From assembly GCA_035048485.1 (NCBI GenBank), contig CM068587.1, positions 35,771,316-35,835,315 of the forward strand: a DNA stretch of 64,000 bases, read 5' to 3'. The first letter of the stretch is position 1. The number at the start of each line of letters is the position of its first letter. A model generated the notes under the pieces. The model worked only from the letters and a program-made list of their open reading frames with translations. It made no database searches and had not been told where the DNA came from. The translations under genes were made by a program, and so were the position numbers. The stretch is from Pteria penguin. Taxonomy: Eukaryota; Mollusca; Bivalvia; Pterioida; Pteriidae. This document shows positions 1 to 12,096 of this stretch, in pieces.

Positions 1-1642
1 GAGAAATGTAAAATTTTTACATATGAACGACTCGTATAGAGTGTTGCATCATCTGCTCACCATCAACATGGCACCATAATTAAAAAAATCCAAAAACACA
101 CAATACACTGAATTTTCTCGCGCTAAGCTAATATTAATAAATGAAAAAAAAATCGTTTCAGAAATGTGTATTAAATATTCATTATAATGTATTTCAAAGG
201 TAAAAAAGGACATACGTATGTCATATATATAATTTAAAAGTACTTGTAGTGTAGCGACTGATATATCATGCTTCGTATCAATATAAAACTGTTGAGAACA
301 TTGCATACTTTGCTTTATGAATTCTTTGTGTTTTATTTGTCTAGGGAAAAAAAGATGTTAGTTCTTTAGGAAGTTGGCAGAAATAAGCCGTGTTTATAAA
401 ATATCGTGTCAGAAACAGGTGACACCGAGAATTATAACTTGGATTGGTAGATTAAGATTGTGAAGACTTATACACCTGTTCCCTTCTGAATGACGCACCT
501 ATGTACATAATTTTATGTTCGAATTCGCTCCTCAATTATTTACAATGGAATAATGTGATCCTAAAAACAAGGCAAAAAGGCATGTAATATGAACAGAATT
601 ATTTAAAAAAGTTATTAGCTCTGTGAGATTTTTCAGATGACGTTTAATTCATTGTTTAAGATGAACATTACTGTCGGAATGACGTACAATTTAAAAAGTG
701 CTCTCAATATAGATATATAATACAAGCATTGTATATTGCGCTTGCAATGAAGATAAATGATTATGATTAATTAAAACTCATTGTTTGTTTTTAAATGTAT
801 TTTTCCTAAGAAGAATAACGTTATTGTGATTTTGTCGAAAAGTATCATTAAATTATTCAATACTTAAAAAAGATTCTTACATTTCTATTCAAGCCATTTT
901 AACAGACTGTCAAAATAAAATGTGTTAAAAATGACTCATAACCACGGTGGATATCAAATATCTTCTGTATATCTGAGGTGGGACCACATAATCGTTGGGA
1001 GAGAGCGTCTCCTGCCTGTTTAGATACACCTTCCATATAATGAAAATATATTTTTGAGATAAAAACGTGATGTAGCCACATCAACATCAGGACAAAGATT
1101 TGATATCACTGTTACCTAACCGTTCTTGGGGCATCTCTTTACGAGCTCCTCAATTCAAAAAGATTAAGTACGAGTATGAAAAAAAAAGTCAACAGGAAGG
1201 TATTTGGTGCAGTGTCACTCTCTGTTAATGAGCCCAGGAGAGGAAAATATTTCCTGTTGAATTATTAATGTTTAGTATGAATCCAGGCGTTGTCATGGAT
1301 CGAACTCGCACTGTTTCCAGTGTGTCCAATGTAAAAGTGTAGCATATATTTTTAATCATGAGAAGTATGAATAACACTGATCAATGGAATTTCACACAGA
1401 CATCTTTCGTGTGTACCAAAGTATATCATAAACTGCATCGATTCCCTCAACTTGATCATTGCGAGAAAGTGAATCTTATTATAATTCTCGGATTATTCGT
1501 GACACGCAGATAAAACTATGATTTACATATCATAAGCACGTGGATTGTAGAATTTGTTTATATCTTCTTATAAAAGAAACACTTTATTGGACTTTGATTC
1601 ACTGCCACCAATTCTGCACAGGGATAAATACATTCAGTTACA
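1..1642. other. gene-less AT-rich stretch
   Basis: I see no supportable gene. Open frames here are short, low-complexity and lack flanking splice signals. About 928-1040 (minus sense) is a worn copy of the dispersed repeat that carries the GGAGACGCTTACTCC core, which is better preserved at 34.5 and 36.9 kb. Confidence 0.6.
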
Positions 1643-1898
1643 AAGCTGGCGTGGCCTAGTGGTATCGCGCTCTCCTCCTGATCGGGAGGCCGGGGTTCGA
1701 GTCCCGCTCTGGTCATGCCGGTGTCCTGTCTTTCGGATGAGACAGTGAAAATCGAGGCCCCGTGTTCCCTCACCGCTTGGGGTGGGTCCGTTACAAAATT
1801 TGTATGCCCTGCATCAGGCAGATGCTGTCACCATATACATGAAATATTAGTGGTGTGACGTTAAACAAAAATCAATCAATCAATCAATCAATCATCCA
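1643..1898 (+). mobile_element. tRNA-derived SINE with internal deletion
   Basis: The head is tRNA-like: an A-box region (GGCCTAGTGGTATCGCG) and a B box (GGTTCGAGTCC). The body matches the copy at 25179-25451 but lacks about 20 bp in the middle, and the tail is (AATC)n. It is flanked by a 9-bp target duplication, TCAGTTACA, at 1634-1642 and 1899-1907. The tRNA-like head is a pol III promoter relic, not a tRNA gene. Confidence 0.85.
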
Positions 1899-1907
1899 TC
1901 AGTTACA

Positions 1908-3005
1908 TAATACAATTGTCAAAGCTTTATGTGTGCAACTAAATATATTCTAATATATTAATAATAAGGTACATTTAAGGTATGTTTTCAGAAAAAAGAT
2001 TGTTACTCTCCAAACAAATGTATTTCCTTACATATTTATGTGCTTTATGTCAAGTTTTAAACTGCAATGGTGTTTCACAAAAAACCCCCTCAGGTTATGG
2101 ACTTAAAACTTGGTTTGATCTGACCAATGGAGAATATGTTTACAAATCAAATGGAAACATTTGTCTAAAATAATATGTTAAATGGATTTGATTTGATCTT
2201 TTTTATACACTCGTCATAGACGGTACGTATCATGGTATGGCAATGTCCGCCAGACATACAGAATGCTTAAATACCATAGAGTAAGAACCCTTTCGAGTTT
2301 GAACAAAAATCCGCCTTGTCGTTACAGAGTTAAGGGACCCTGAATTTTGACATTGATAGGATATTTCAAATTATATGGGACGTTTAGTTTTAGTAAAGAT
2401 TAATGTTTTTTCATGAAACTTAAACAAAATGCTTAAATACTTTAGAGAATGAACCCTTTTCGTTATGAAAGAAATCCGTGTTGACGTTTCCGCGTTATGG
2501 GACTTTAATTTTTTCAAGAATCGAATAATGGCAGTTTCTATGGTACACAATAGTAATCGTGAATGGATTTTCATAAAACTTTCATAATACTCTGATAAGT
2601 AAAAGAAAATGTCTTTTGATCTGGAAAATATTTCCTTTGTCGGTACTTCCTTCTGTTTACCACACTTCTTCACATCAATTTTCATAATATTTCACAAGGT
2701 AGTTGCCCAGTGCGAATGTTTCCATTCTGTCAAATATCATCTTTTCAAACTAAGCGACGGGCATATTATGCCATGCTGTTTTGTTAGTTAGTTAGTGTTT
2801 TTTTTTTGCTTTTGTACAAAAATGTAATTTAGAAGAATTCCGTCTAAAAAGAGCAGAATAACAACAACAACAACAACATCAAAAACCAACCATACTAAGA
2901 AACAAAATTTAGTAACACAAACACAAAATATTGCGCTCTTCAACTCAAAAATGGAAAACTCATTAAACAAATAGCCATATTAAATCAGTATAAGGGTAAA
3001 ACAAA
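1908..3005. repeat. degenerate repeat tract, no gene
   Basis: Between about 2190 and 2780 there are worn internally repeated segments. Two related blocks (near 2265-2345 and 2430-2510) both run 'aatgcttaaatac...agA.TgAACCCTTT'. A short (ACA)n run lies near 2860. No coding exon is supported. Confidence 0.4.
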
Positions 3006-3011
3006 TCACAG

Positions 3012-3105
3012 AGCATGTGCATAAGGAACATATGTGAGCATATGCGAAGGAGTGGGATCAGGTGCCCGGTGAGAGTAAGCAGCTCATACTTCATATCAGA
3101 TGAGA
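3012..3105 (-). repeat. fragment of dispersed repeat (PLE-associated)
   Basis: Read on the minus strand this carries the ...CTTACTCTCACCGGGCACC... core seen at 34.66 kb and 37.04 kb, with many substitutions. The open frame over it is a by-product of the repeat. Confidence 0.5.
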
Positions 3106-3756
3106 CAAAACATGCTCCCAGAATAGTCCTTTTTCAAGTTACCTTAGTCAGGCGCCGGTTTCTCAGTTTTATATGCCGAAGTCAACCACCGTTATATCGG
3201 GTTATAGGCCAAAGCACAGTAATTCCATTTCCCATTGATTAGTCAAATAATTTCATCAATCAAAGCTTCCGATACATTGAAATAGTAGTCCCTCTCTCGA
3301 CACATCACATCAGCCAATCACGACTCGCGTTAATTACTGTTCTTTGACCTATAGAGGCATTTAACTACTTTATCAAACTAGGAAAGCCCCTATCAAACAG
3401 AATTGTGTTGATTGCTGAATAAAATGACACAAATTTCATGAAAATCAACGCAGTATTTTATAAGCAATGCTACTTTAAAGATGACTACACGCATCTGGAA
3501 TGTATTGAAAATGGGTACAAATTTGGATTAGTGAAGGGTAGTACTTCACGTTGGGGGTGAGTTTAATTTCTCAGGGTGCGTTGTATTATGCGACAAAAAT
3601 ATAAGTCAGTACGACAGTTAATAGTTTTAATAAAATCTCTACGGCAACATACAAGATAGCAAGTTGGCTTCGTACGACGTAGAAAAGGGGGAGACCCGGC
3701 AGTCATGATGATCAAAATGTTATATTTCACAATATAGTTCTTTCAAGTTCTTTCTG

Positions 3757-4038
3757 AATCAAATAGATCTGAAGTCTATCAAGTATTTCCCAGGTCTGAA
3801 ATCTATCAAGTATTTCCGAGGTCTAACCTAATTAAACTCTCCAATTGCTTTTATATATTAAAACACTAATCATTTCCTAATGGAAATAGATTAGCCATAA
3901 ATTGACCAATCCAATTATGATAATTATACTAATTTACCACGTACCCCACGAAGCCATAATTCACAAATTTATGTGTTTAAGATAAACAAGCAAAATAGAC
4001 TAGCCATAAACTGACCAGTCCAATTATGATAATTATAA
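3757..4038 (+). repeat. short direct repeats
   Basis: Two adjacent copies of a roughly 27-bp unit (TCTATCAAGTATTTCC core) lie at 3775-3830. A 46-bp block with core AGCCATAAA.TGACCA is present at about 3886-3931 and again at 3993-4038 with three differences. No gene is visible around them. Confidence 0.6.
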
Positions 4039-4039
4039 G

Positions 4040-5570
4040 TCTTCAATATCTTTAGTTAAGTCATTCACAGGAAATATCGTCCAAAATATAATGTTCCTTG
4101 GTGGAACCATTGGTGGTGTTTCTTAAAAACAATTTGTAGGAAGCGTGGTATGCCGCTACCTTACATTAGGGGTTATGTCTAAGGGGCCTGTAAATTGAAA
4201 ACACATTATGACTTTTACCTTGTTTATCCTTTCAGTTTTGTTCATTATACATTGAATAAACATTGAATAAACATGCTCAAATGCAAATTTAATCAAATTG
4301 TGAGTTGTTATTGATTTTTGAATAATACTTTTGAAAGCTAAATATGCTATTTTCTGTACGAAAATACAGACATTCCATGATGTTTTTATTTCATGTAGAA
4401 TTTTGGAGGTAAATGATGTTATACACATTTTGGCTTAATTCGGTGTGTGTTTTGAAGTGTGACACAAGTTATATACATATAAAAGGACATACAAACACTT
4501 AGATAGACAAGACAACCTATAATGAAAATAGGTGCTGCTGATAATATAATTAATTATATTAACCTTTCATACACACATACATACTACATGTATTAAATAT
4601 TCATCACTATTATGAAGAGTATTATGAATAAGGTAATTATTGGTCTTGTTTTAAAGAAATATACTGTAAGTTATATTAAGTTATTGTAAGTTATAATACA
4701 ATATACAAATTATGTTAATATACCTTGCATACTACAAAATATACAGATACATTAATCACTTTCCACAAATGGTTTCCATGTATTCCATATTTTATTAAAA
4801 TGGATTGCATGGAAATTTCTATATGCTATAAATTTTTCAATAGTATTTTTTAGATTTAATATATTTTAAAAGACAGTCAAAGAAAAGGCTCTTATTTTGC
4901 TTTAAGTTTACATAGATATACTGTTTAGTAGACAGAATTATGAAAATAAGTGCAGCGCTGTCTTTAGAATATTTTACACCAAATAAAACATTTAATATTA
5001 AAATTAACAATTAATGCAGTTCTGTTATAAATATTTATAAATAAAAAATAGCACATTTAACACCTTGGTATGTAAGAAAGCATACATTAGGCGAATTATA
5101 CTTTGCCTCAAAATCAACTTTAGATAAGAAAATAAAAACTCTTCAAAAATCACCAATTATTTTCACACCTTTTTCATACCATTCATCTATGAATAAAGCT
5201 TTCTGATTTACTGTAATTGTAGAGTTATACCATATAGGTATTGTAAATATATTAAATGTATTTTCATGACTGCATTCTACAAACCTCAAATTTTTCTTTG
5301 ATGCTGTTTTGAAGGAAGGTAACGTTAACATATATAATACTCATGTCCTTATGGAATAAAAATCTACATACATTGTATAGACAAAATTGATGCAATTTTT
5401 CTAGTCAAAAGTAATTTGCTTTTATTAATAAAAAAAGAATAAAAATAGAAGTCTCCATATTCCATATAATTCAGTAACTTCTATAATATTTTAACATATT
5501 GTAACTCAATTTCTCTTCAAATAAAGGTTCTGTTTACTTGTTTTCTCCGTTTTAAATTTTCTCTACTGTA
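4040..5570. other. gene-less AT-rich stretch
   Basis: I see no gene, RNA gene or clear repeat. The stretch is AT-rich throughout with only short chance frames. Confidence 0.5.
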
Positions 5571-5574
5571 TTCA

Positions 5575-5715
5575 AGGCGCTTTTTTGCCAAGTTAGGTAA
5601 AAGTTGGCCTAGTGGTTCTGGAGAAGTTGAAAATATGAATAGTTAAAAGTCTGACGGACAGACAACAGGTGATCAGAAATATATATTTAAACTTTCAACT
5701 CAGGTGAGCTAAAAC
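5575..5715 (+). repeat. dispersed repeat ending in CTCAGGTGAGCTAAAA
   Basis: The block contains GACGGACAGACAACAGGTGATCAG and ends ACTCAGGTGAGCTAAAAC. I recall this ending as a very common bivalve genome repeat. There is only one copy in this window, so the call rests on that recollection. Confidence 0.4.
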
Positions 5716-5948
5716 GTAGTTGGATACTTTATTTCCCGGCAATTTTATTGAAATATGTATTTTGTAAATACATTTGTAAACCTATTCATTGTATTACTCT
5801 TATAGAGGTGATGGCACTTGTAAACATATTGAGGCCCTAATATTCTCATTTGTATTACTTTTGGAGCCACACACAGATCGCCATAGCCAGTCTGGTCTTG
5901 TACAGGCATCGAGTGTTTGTGGGATAAACCAAGAAAACTTCCCAACCA

Positions 5949-6690
5949 ATGGAAATTGAAAATATTGACATCAAACATGATCAATCTGCACCCTGCAGTA
6001 TGGAGTCAACTCCAGCTAACTACACTTCTGTCCCTCTTAATGAAGTAAGTCAGAAAAATTTGTGATAGATATGTATAACCTTTTCAGCAATGAAAGTCTA
6101 TTTTTACTAATGAAATGATAAAAGAAGTTGAATTAATAACTAAGGGTCAAGCTGAAAATGATTATTGGTTTACCCGCAGGCAAGGCCGAATCACTGCATC
6201 AGTGTTCTCTGTGATGCACTTTAGATTTACCAGTTTACCTGAAAATTATTTATTCAAGCTAGTCATGGGAAACAAGAATAATGTAAGGTCACCTTCATTC
6301 TCATTTGGAAGAATTTATGAGCCAGTAGCTCGCCAATTGTACACTGAACAAATAATAAAAATCACAAGTCTTTCAAAGCTGACATATGCAGTATTTTTAT
6401 TGATAAAGATTACCCCTTCATGGGGGCATCTCCAGCTGCAGTTTTCTTATGTAAATGTTGTGGCACAGGATTAGATAATGTCAAATGCAGCATACATTTC
6501 AAAATGAAAGACCTCATACAGTTTGTGACGATAACCATTACCACATTCAAAAAGATGAAACTGGTGTTATTAGGTTGAAGCACTCATCACCTTGGTATGT
6601 ACAAATTCAAGGACACGATGGGTGTATGTAATGTAAAGATGATGGATAAATCCAAACCACAAGTCAAAAAATCATGAAACCATAGGACAT
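5949..6690 (+). pseudogene. YqaJ-type nuclease gene relic (ISL2EU second ORF)
   Basis: This is a decayed copy of the accessory gene of an ISL2EU/IS4EU-type DNA transposon. A possible first exon, 5949-6045, starts at ATG and ends at a good donor (GAA|GTAAGT). The main block from 6115 reads ITKGQAENDYWF, RRQGRITASVF and FGRIYEPVARQLY, the usual lead-in to the YqaJ (PD-(D/E)XK) nuclease fold. A frameshift near 6360 moves the frame to DYPFMGASPAAVFLCKCCGTG and LDNVKC. The catalytic Asp (normally SPDG) is now Ala, and the Glu of the ExK pair (normally LLEIK) is Asn, so the nuclease is dead. The minus-strand transposase fragment at 7490-7740 fits the two-gene convergent layout of this transposon type. 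Compare the better copy at 38485-41266. Confidence 0.7.
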
Positions 6691-6754
6691 ACAAAATCAG
6701 TGAAAATGAAAAACAAATGGAAAATAACAAAATATGTCTACTTGAAGAGCATAC

Positions 6755-7060
6755 GTGAACCCCTGTGATGGAGTGAGATCAGGTGCCCGGGGAGAGTGAG
6801 CATCTCCTGCTTGATAGCAACACCCGTCACATATACCCCGTAGAAAGAGTCAAATCGTGTGAATTCCATATGTATCTATATATGGAGAAGTCGAAGTAGG
6901 TAACCTTCTAGTATAGAAGGTGTCAAATCTGTGTAAAGTGATCGGAATCGGTCTCAGTCCAGAATATCATTTAAAAGTCTGGATAACGAGATATCATATG
7001 GAGTAATAAGAGTCTCGTAACGACCGTAGAACTTCCTCAGTGACGATGCTAGTCTAGCAC
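6755..7060 (-). pseudogene. 3' end of Penelope-like reverse transcriptase element
   Basis: On the minus strand, 7045 to about 6950 encodes SLRKFYGRYETLITPYDISL and then SRLLNDILD plus stop. This is the same C-terminus as the reverse-transcriptase fragment at 21145-21465. It is followed downstream (to about 6755) by the dispersed repeat with the GGAGATGCTCACTCTCC core. I infer that this repeat is the 3' untranslated part of the element. The copy is 5'-truncated, as is usual for retroelements. Confidence 0.65.
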
Positions 7061-7489
7061 ATATATAACCCTGGTTGAGCAGCTTAACTGAAAGTCGCCT
7101 AGCCCTCAGAACAAATTACAGTGACTAGATTTGTTACAAAAAAAGGGAATCATCATTGACAGAATAAAGAAATGTATCAAGAAAAAGTAAAAAACATTCT
7201 TTGAATTGTATGTAATGCCTTCTTTAGAATGTGAATCTGACAAAAATTAAAATTTATTACATGTATCTTGATAAAATGTTCAACAAAATATGAAACTGGT
7301 TTTACCTTCAATAAAATACTACTTGTGAAATAAAGGTTCATGCAAGTTGCATAGAAAAGGACATACTGTCAAAATTTGATTTGATACAGGTTTAAGAGAC
7401 AATAGAATTATGTTGGACAACACCTTGTAATTATTGATATGCCCATGTATTCTAAGTCTGGTTATGTTATGAGTACAATTAACATCATG

Positions 7490-7740
7490 GGAATTTAAAT
7501 GTGTCACCTTTACCCCATGAACATTTCTTGGTGAAAAGTGGAATGTTTAAAGTTGCCTTTCTCTCTAAAAGAAGATTTCTGATGACAAAACCCCTGTCTG
7601 CCATCACTTCATCCCCTGGGCGTATACGATCCCAGAAACCACGATGTTCAGTGATGTACCTATATGATACATTTCCACCCTACAAATTGGTTGGTTGGCC
7701 ATCAACAAAGTGAAGAGAGCACACTCGATAAGATTTTGTG
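7490..7740 (-). pseudogene. DDE (ISL2EU-type) transposase fragment
   Basis: The minus-strand translation contains RPGDEVMADRGFVIRNLLLE and then KATLNIPLFTKKCSWGKGD. VMADRGF carries the second catalytic Asp of DDE_Tnp_4-type transposases, and the same block (VMADRGFKI) is at about 43300 in the larger element. The first Asp, the final Glu and the THAP domain are missing. It forms a convergent pair with the YqaJ relic at 5949-6690, so both are probably remains of one element. Confidence 0.7.
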
Positions 7741-7749
7741 GGTCATAAT

Positions 7750-8951
7750 CTTTCCTACGAAGCAATTTCAACCATTTTTACGCTCTTTTGGGGCACGATT
7801 CACCGTAGGAAATGGAAAAAAAATTTGATGCCTGACATATATCCATACCTCCCTCTCTTCCTCCCGTCACTTGTAAAAACTTCCACTGCACACCTTTCCC
7901 ATATGCAAACGGAAATATTAACAAAGATGTACTTCGTGCTGTTTACAAGTCTCTAAACAAACCGGAAGTGGACGCGATTGACTTTTCGTTACGTCACACA
8001 GTGAGGAGTGCGTAAATACAGACTCGCAACGGTAATTGTCGATAACTCGAATATGGACTTTTGGTACACGCGTTTTTAATTTCGCTATTTCATAATATTT
8101 GTTTTGTTTATGATGACTGTAAAAACGAAACGGTAAAAAGATAGAAGGAGATCACATTGTGTTACATAATAGTGATATTATATTAAGTTTGAAACCATGT
8201 TCTAAGGAAATTTTTTAATTGAAAGATTCTAAGAAAGACAACCCTTTTTTCAAATGAAATATCCATTAAATGCAAAGTAGAAATCTGTGTTTAAGAGACA
8301 TATCATTAAAACACAAGAACAGGTGTATGTTGATTAAAAGGGTTTTGTTGTTTTTGCACAGCTCGAGTTTAAACTTTTATTTTGTCATTAATTAATACTT
8401 TTTATCATATGGATTTTAAGTTCTACCGCTTTAAGTTGTAGTCTTACCTTTAATTGATATACTTTTCAGTGGAAAAGTAAGACAACAAAAACCCAGTAAA
8501 GTTATGCATTAGCATCAATAAAGAAAAAAAAAATTAAAAATAAGAAAACAAATATTATATAGATTTAATCGTCATAATTGAAGATGATAGATAGATGTAT
8601 AAAAATAAAGAAAGAAAGAATGAAACATAGATAGATAGGCAGGCAACATTATGAAAAAAATAATTATTTATCGGAGAACAATAACCTATGCGCAACACCT
8701 TAATTATCACAAGTGAGAAATATACGATTATAATGCAATACACACCAGGTAAATAACACAACTTGCGTGCTGAACGCCCCTTTATTGTGTAAAAGCGCTG
8801 ACAGGTGTACAATTACATCGTTTTAGGTGTTTTCTTTGCAACTGTTTGATTGGTTAAACATTCATAACACAATAATGTTAAGAGTATTAACTGGATATGT
8901 AATCTTATTGATACTTCAATGATGTTTATGGACTAGAAGTTCACAATAGAA
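7750..8951. promoter_or_regulatory. upstream region of gene A
   Basis: No gene is visible. The last 200 bases hold E-box-like CAGGTG (about 8802) and CAACTG (about 8838) sites, but no convincing TATA box. The assignment as promoter rests only on position. Confidence 0.3.
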
Positions 8952-9006
8952 ATGACTGCAATTAAGATTGGATTAATATATACATTTCTTTCCCTAATTG
9001 TAACAG
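8952..9006 (+). CDS. gene A exon 1: signal peptide
   Basis: ATG opens MTAIKIGLIYTFLSLIVT: a Lys near the N-terminus, a hydrophobic core, and a small polar end. The frame is cut by a strong donor G|GTAAGAAG in phase 1. The partner exon is 11373-11770. Genes B, C and D have the same arrangement, with an exon of only 55-64 coding bases ending in a single G of the next codon. The intron is 2366 bp and holds two worn hammerhead-like repeats, a (CA)n tract and a SINE. Confidence 0.75.
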
Positions 9007-9755
9007 GTAAGAAGACTTGAGATTAGAGCCTCGAACTGATTTAAATGATTAGAATTTGAAATATTATGTGATAATAACCTATATCCTAATACTATACTTC
9101 CGTTTTCAAGGCATTCCAAAATACGAAGGGTCGGTAAAATGATTTTGAAAGAAAACCCCTAAACACTAGGAAAAAAACATAAGTAAACTGCTATCATATT
9201 TACACTTCCATGAACAAAGCATCTCTCGTAGTTGGTCCAGTATAGCTATATACATGCATTTAAAGTCCGAAATTAGAATTTGGCAATAGGGTTATTAACC
9301 AAAGCATGGATGGATGGTCTTTATTGTAAATTTTACTTTGTATTATAATGATGAACTGAACTTTTGAAATTTTATAAATTTGTCGATAGTTTAACGAATT
9401 TCTATTTTCGTATTCAATACAATTCAAATGCCAATCTTTTTAAGAGAGTAAGGGGTCAGAACAAAGTATTCAGTTATTTGGTTATAGATATATTCCTATT
9501 CAATGCATTGCAGAGGTCAGTGTGCTGTAGAAAGAGTAATGGGCGAGATCATGCATTTCAATTATCTGGTAATAAAACATATTAAAAGATTATAGATTGT
9601 TGAAATTGTCCAAGTCTATAATCTGCTTTCTGCCTCTGATATCCAACAAGCATCCACATTTAGAGTCACATTATGATAGTTTATACTTATTTGGACTTAT
9701 AAACGCTTAATTAACAGAAAATAAATATCAGAACCTATATACGTGAGTTAATTTG

Positions 9756-9801
9756 GTGCACCACATGCACATGTACAACTTACGTCCCTTCAGTGATTCT
9801 C
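9756..9801 (-). ncRNA. degenerate hammerhead-ribozyme-like repeat
   Basis: On the minus strand the order of the hammerhead core is still readable: AATCA, CTGAAGG, GAC/GT-type stem II, and TGGTGC closing stem I. However, the CUGANGA box is mutated and the GAAA box has become ACAT. It is a relic of the repeat described at 37166-37210, in the intron of gene A. Confidence 0.4.
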
Positions 9802-10565
9802 AAGGCCTAATCTGTGGAAATTTATTAGTAAATATTTGAAGAGTATTTGATATATATACATTTTATGGAAGTAATTATCAATGAATCACATAATATTAGA
9901 TAATATTAATATTGAGATTAAAGTAAGGACTATGGTTACCTGCAAATTTTAAATCAAGCATAAACCTTATTTTTACCTTATTTAAGTCAAAGTAATTGGT
10001 TCTATATATACATCATAATCGATTCCTGTTTAGGAAGGATGAATGAAAATGGTATAAAGATATCGACAGAGGGCAATTTATATGACAGTCAATTCACTGT
10101 ATACAACAAGCAACCTTAACTACATCACGGCGAAGGGAACGGGTCTTTTAGAGATGCCAAATCCACATTGATGCCTTACAAAAATTCTTCCAGGGATTGT
10201 AATTTTGCTTTTGTAATTGTTTTGTTCTACTATTCGACATTGCTACATTTCACTGTTTGGTGCCTTAGCATATAATTTGCTATTCTTTCTTTTTGTGGAC
10301 TAAAGTCCTCTGTACGAGAATGATACCAATGTCAACTATAGTATACATAACAGTTTACATATATCTGACGAAAAACGACTTACAGATCATTTTTAAAATT
10401 AAAATTCACTCCTTCATATGTCTTACATTTATAATCTTGGTGATCAATGTATTCATACAGCAGTGGTTGAGGTGAAATCAAATTCAAGATATTGTTACAG
10501 TTCTATATCACAATATATCATAAAACTTTTTATGAAAAAAATGTTAGATCATATATAGGTGAATA

Positions 10566-10592
10566 AGTTTGGTGCACCATATGCGCATTAAT
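10566..10592 (-). repeat. truncated hammerhead-like repeat
   Basis: Only the GTGCACCATATGCGCA part is present (stem I 3' strand and stem III of the hammerhead-like repeat). The preceding bases (ATATA.GTGA.TAA.TTTGG) also match the copy at 9756, so the two probably share one ancestral repeat. Confidence 0.45.
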
Positions 10593-10721
10593 ATTATGTA
10601 TTATGCATTTTTGAATTGTCAAATAAACCGCCAAAAAATTCCTATTTGTGACTATCTTGAAATTCTAAGGTTTTAAAATTTCAATCCAATACCAAAAAGG
10701 GGAAAACATCTGATAAACTCC

Positions 10722-10723
<2 letters not shown>

Positions 10724-10764
<41 letters not shown>

Positions 10765-10790
10765 GCACGCACGCATGCACGCGCGCGCAC
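10724..10790. repeat. (CA)n / (GCAC)n microsatellite
   Basis: Uninterrupted AC dinucleotides run from 10724 to 10760, followed by GCAC and GC repeats to 10790. They lie in the gene A intron. Confidence 0.95.
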
Positions 10791-10924
10791 AAAGGTAGAT
10801 CATAAGCCAAGGTCGCGAGGTCAATGCCATAGGCATAATTTGAAAGGGCTTTATTAATGGAGAATACATGCCAAATATAAAGTCTCTATCTCTCACCGTT
10901 CAAAAGATATGGAGACGAAAAACA

Positions 10925-11186
10925 TTGATTGATTGATTGATTTATGTTTAACGTCACACCACGAATATTTCACGTATATGGTGACGGCATCTGCCTGATG
11001 CGGGGCATATAAATTTTGACCTTTGCAACGGACCCACTCGAATCAATGAGGGATCTTTAACGTGCCATGCATACCACGACAAGGGGCCTCGGTTTTTACT
11101 GTCTCATCCGAAAGACAGGACACCGGCACCGAGCCCGGCTTCCCGATTAGGAGTCCAGCGCGATACTACTAGGCTACGCCGGCTTG
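10925..11186 (-). mobile_element. tRNA-derived SINE, intact, in intron of gene A
   Basis: The tail (GATT)n faces left and the tRNA-like head (GCCGGCGTAGCCTAGTAGTA in minus sense) lies at the right. It is flanked by an 11-bp target duplication, GACGAAAAACA, at 10914-10924 and 11187-11197. It belongs to the same family as 25179-25451. Insertion is antisense to gene A. Confidence 0.9.
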
Positions 11187-11372
11187 GACGAAAAACAAAC
11201 AAAGAAACTGCTTGCCTTACCTGAATTGATTTTAAGCTATGTGGTTGAATAAGCTCTCTTTTTCTCTTTTTCCTTTTTTATTTACTTTTTTTCTTCTTAG
11301 AATTAATATTGTCTTGAAGGCCACTTAATTTTATAATTTAGAATGGTTCATTTTTTTCTCCTTATATTTCAG

Positions 11373-11770
11373 AAAGCCAAGCAAACAACCGCTGTTCAAA
11401 ACTTCTTCATCATTACCGTTATATGTCTCACTCAACAGCCTATAAAAACTTATACCAACGGTGCCGTCTGAAATGGTATCACTCACAGTTCATTAAGCGG
11501 CACGGTTACCCCATGGAGTCTCACACATATGGTAAAAAGAATAAGAATATAAACTCAGACGGTAGAATCGGCGCAGCAGGAGCGGTCTCACTTAAAGGAG
11601 GTCATGTTTTGGCGCGTGTGTATGATAATCATTCTTTTTCTCATGCTGTGGACAAAACTGGAAAGCATGGATCTGCAACATTTGTTCATAAAGTTGGAGA
11701 GAAAAGTTACAAATTTACACATCACTGGAGGCGAAAGCGATTTATAGCGATCCAAAAATTAAAACAATGA
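11373..11770 (+). CDS. gene A exon 2: secreted basic His-rich protein
   Basis: Acceptor TTATATTTCAG precedes the exon. Joining to exon 1 in phase 1 gives Glu, then SQANNRCSKLLHHYRY, and an open frame to TGA/TAA-type stop at 11768-11770, for 150 residues in all. The mature chain is rich in His, Lys, Arg and Tyr. The family core is visible: GGHVLARVYDNHSFSHAV, then KTGKHGSATFVHKV, ending FTHHWRRKRF plus a seven-residue tail. RRKR fits a proprotein-convertase (R-x-K/R-R) site. A is the most divergent member: it has an extra basic segment after the signal peptide and two Cys that B-D do not share. A polyadenylation signal AATAAA lies at 11868-11873. Function is unknown. A secreted cationic, possibly metal-binding or antimicrobial role is inference only. 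It is not a defensin or other cysteine-stabilised peptide. Confidence 0.75.
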
Positions 11771-12096
11771 ATATTAGAAAAACAGTTGTACATGACAAGT
11801 TTTTAAAAGATTTCGCTTCAATGATTGACTTTTGAAAAGTTGATTGAGTAACAAAGTTTGGTTGACAAATAAATATGATTCCAAAATTAAAGAGGGCACT
11901 AAAATAGTAGCTAGCTTTGCTATCACTTTTGGTTTTGCAAATCAATTCCATGTTGTAAGTAAAAACGTGGCATTGGATTGTCGTATTTAACATCTAAGAT
12001 AATTCTATATTCATCTACTAAATTTTATCTGAATAACATTATTCTTTAAAACTAATTGAATCACATCATTTGAGTGGTGAATGTCACTTCAATTGA

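Noticed and set aside
1645..1720. tRNA gene with A and B boxes
   Set aside because: It is the head of a SINE with body, (AATC)n tail and target duplication. The same holds for 25180-25255.
3015..3242. 75-codon frame
   Set aside because: Its first part is antisense dispersed repeat, and nothing supports expression.
8952..11770. Gene A as a defensin or other cysteine-rich antimicrobial peptide
   Set aside because: The family has no conserved cysteines. Only two occur in A, one in the mature part of each of B and C, and none in D.
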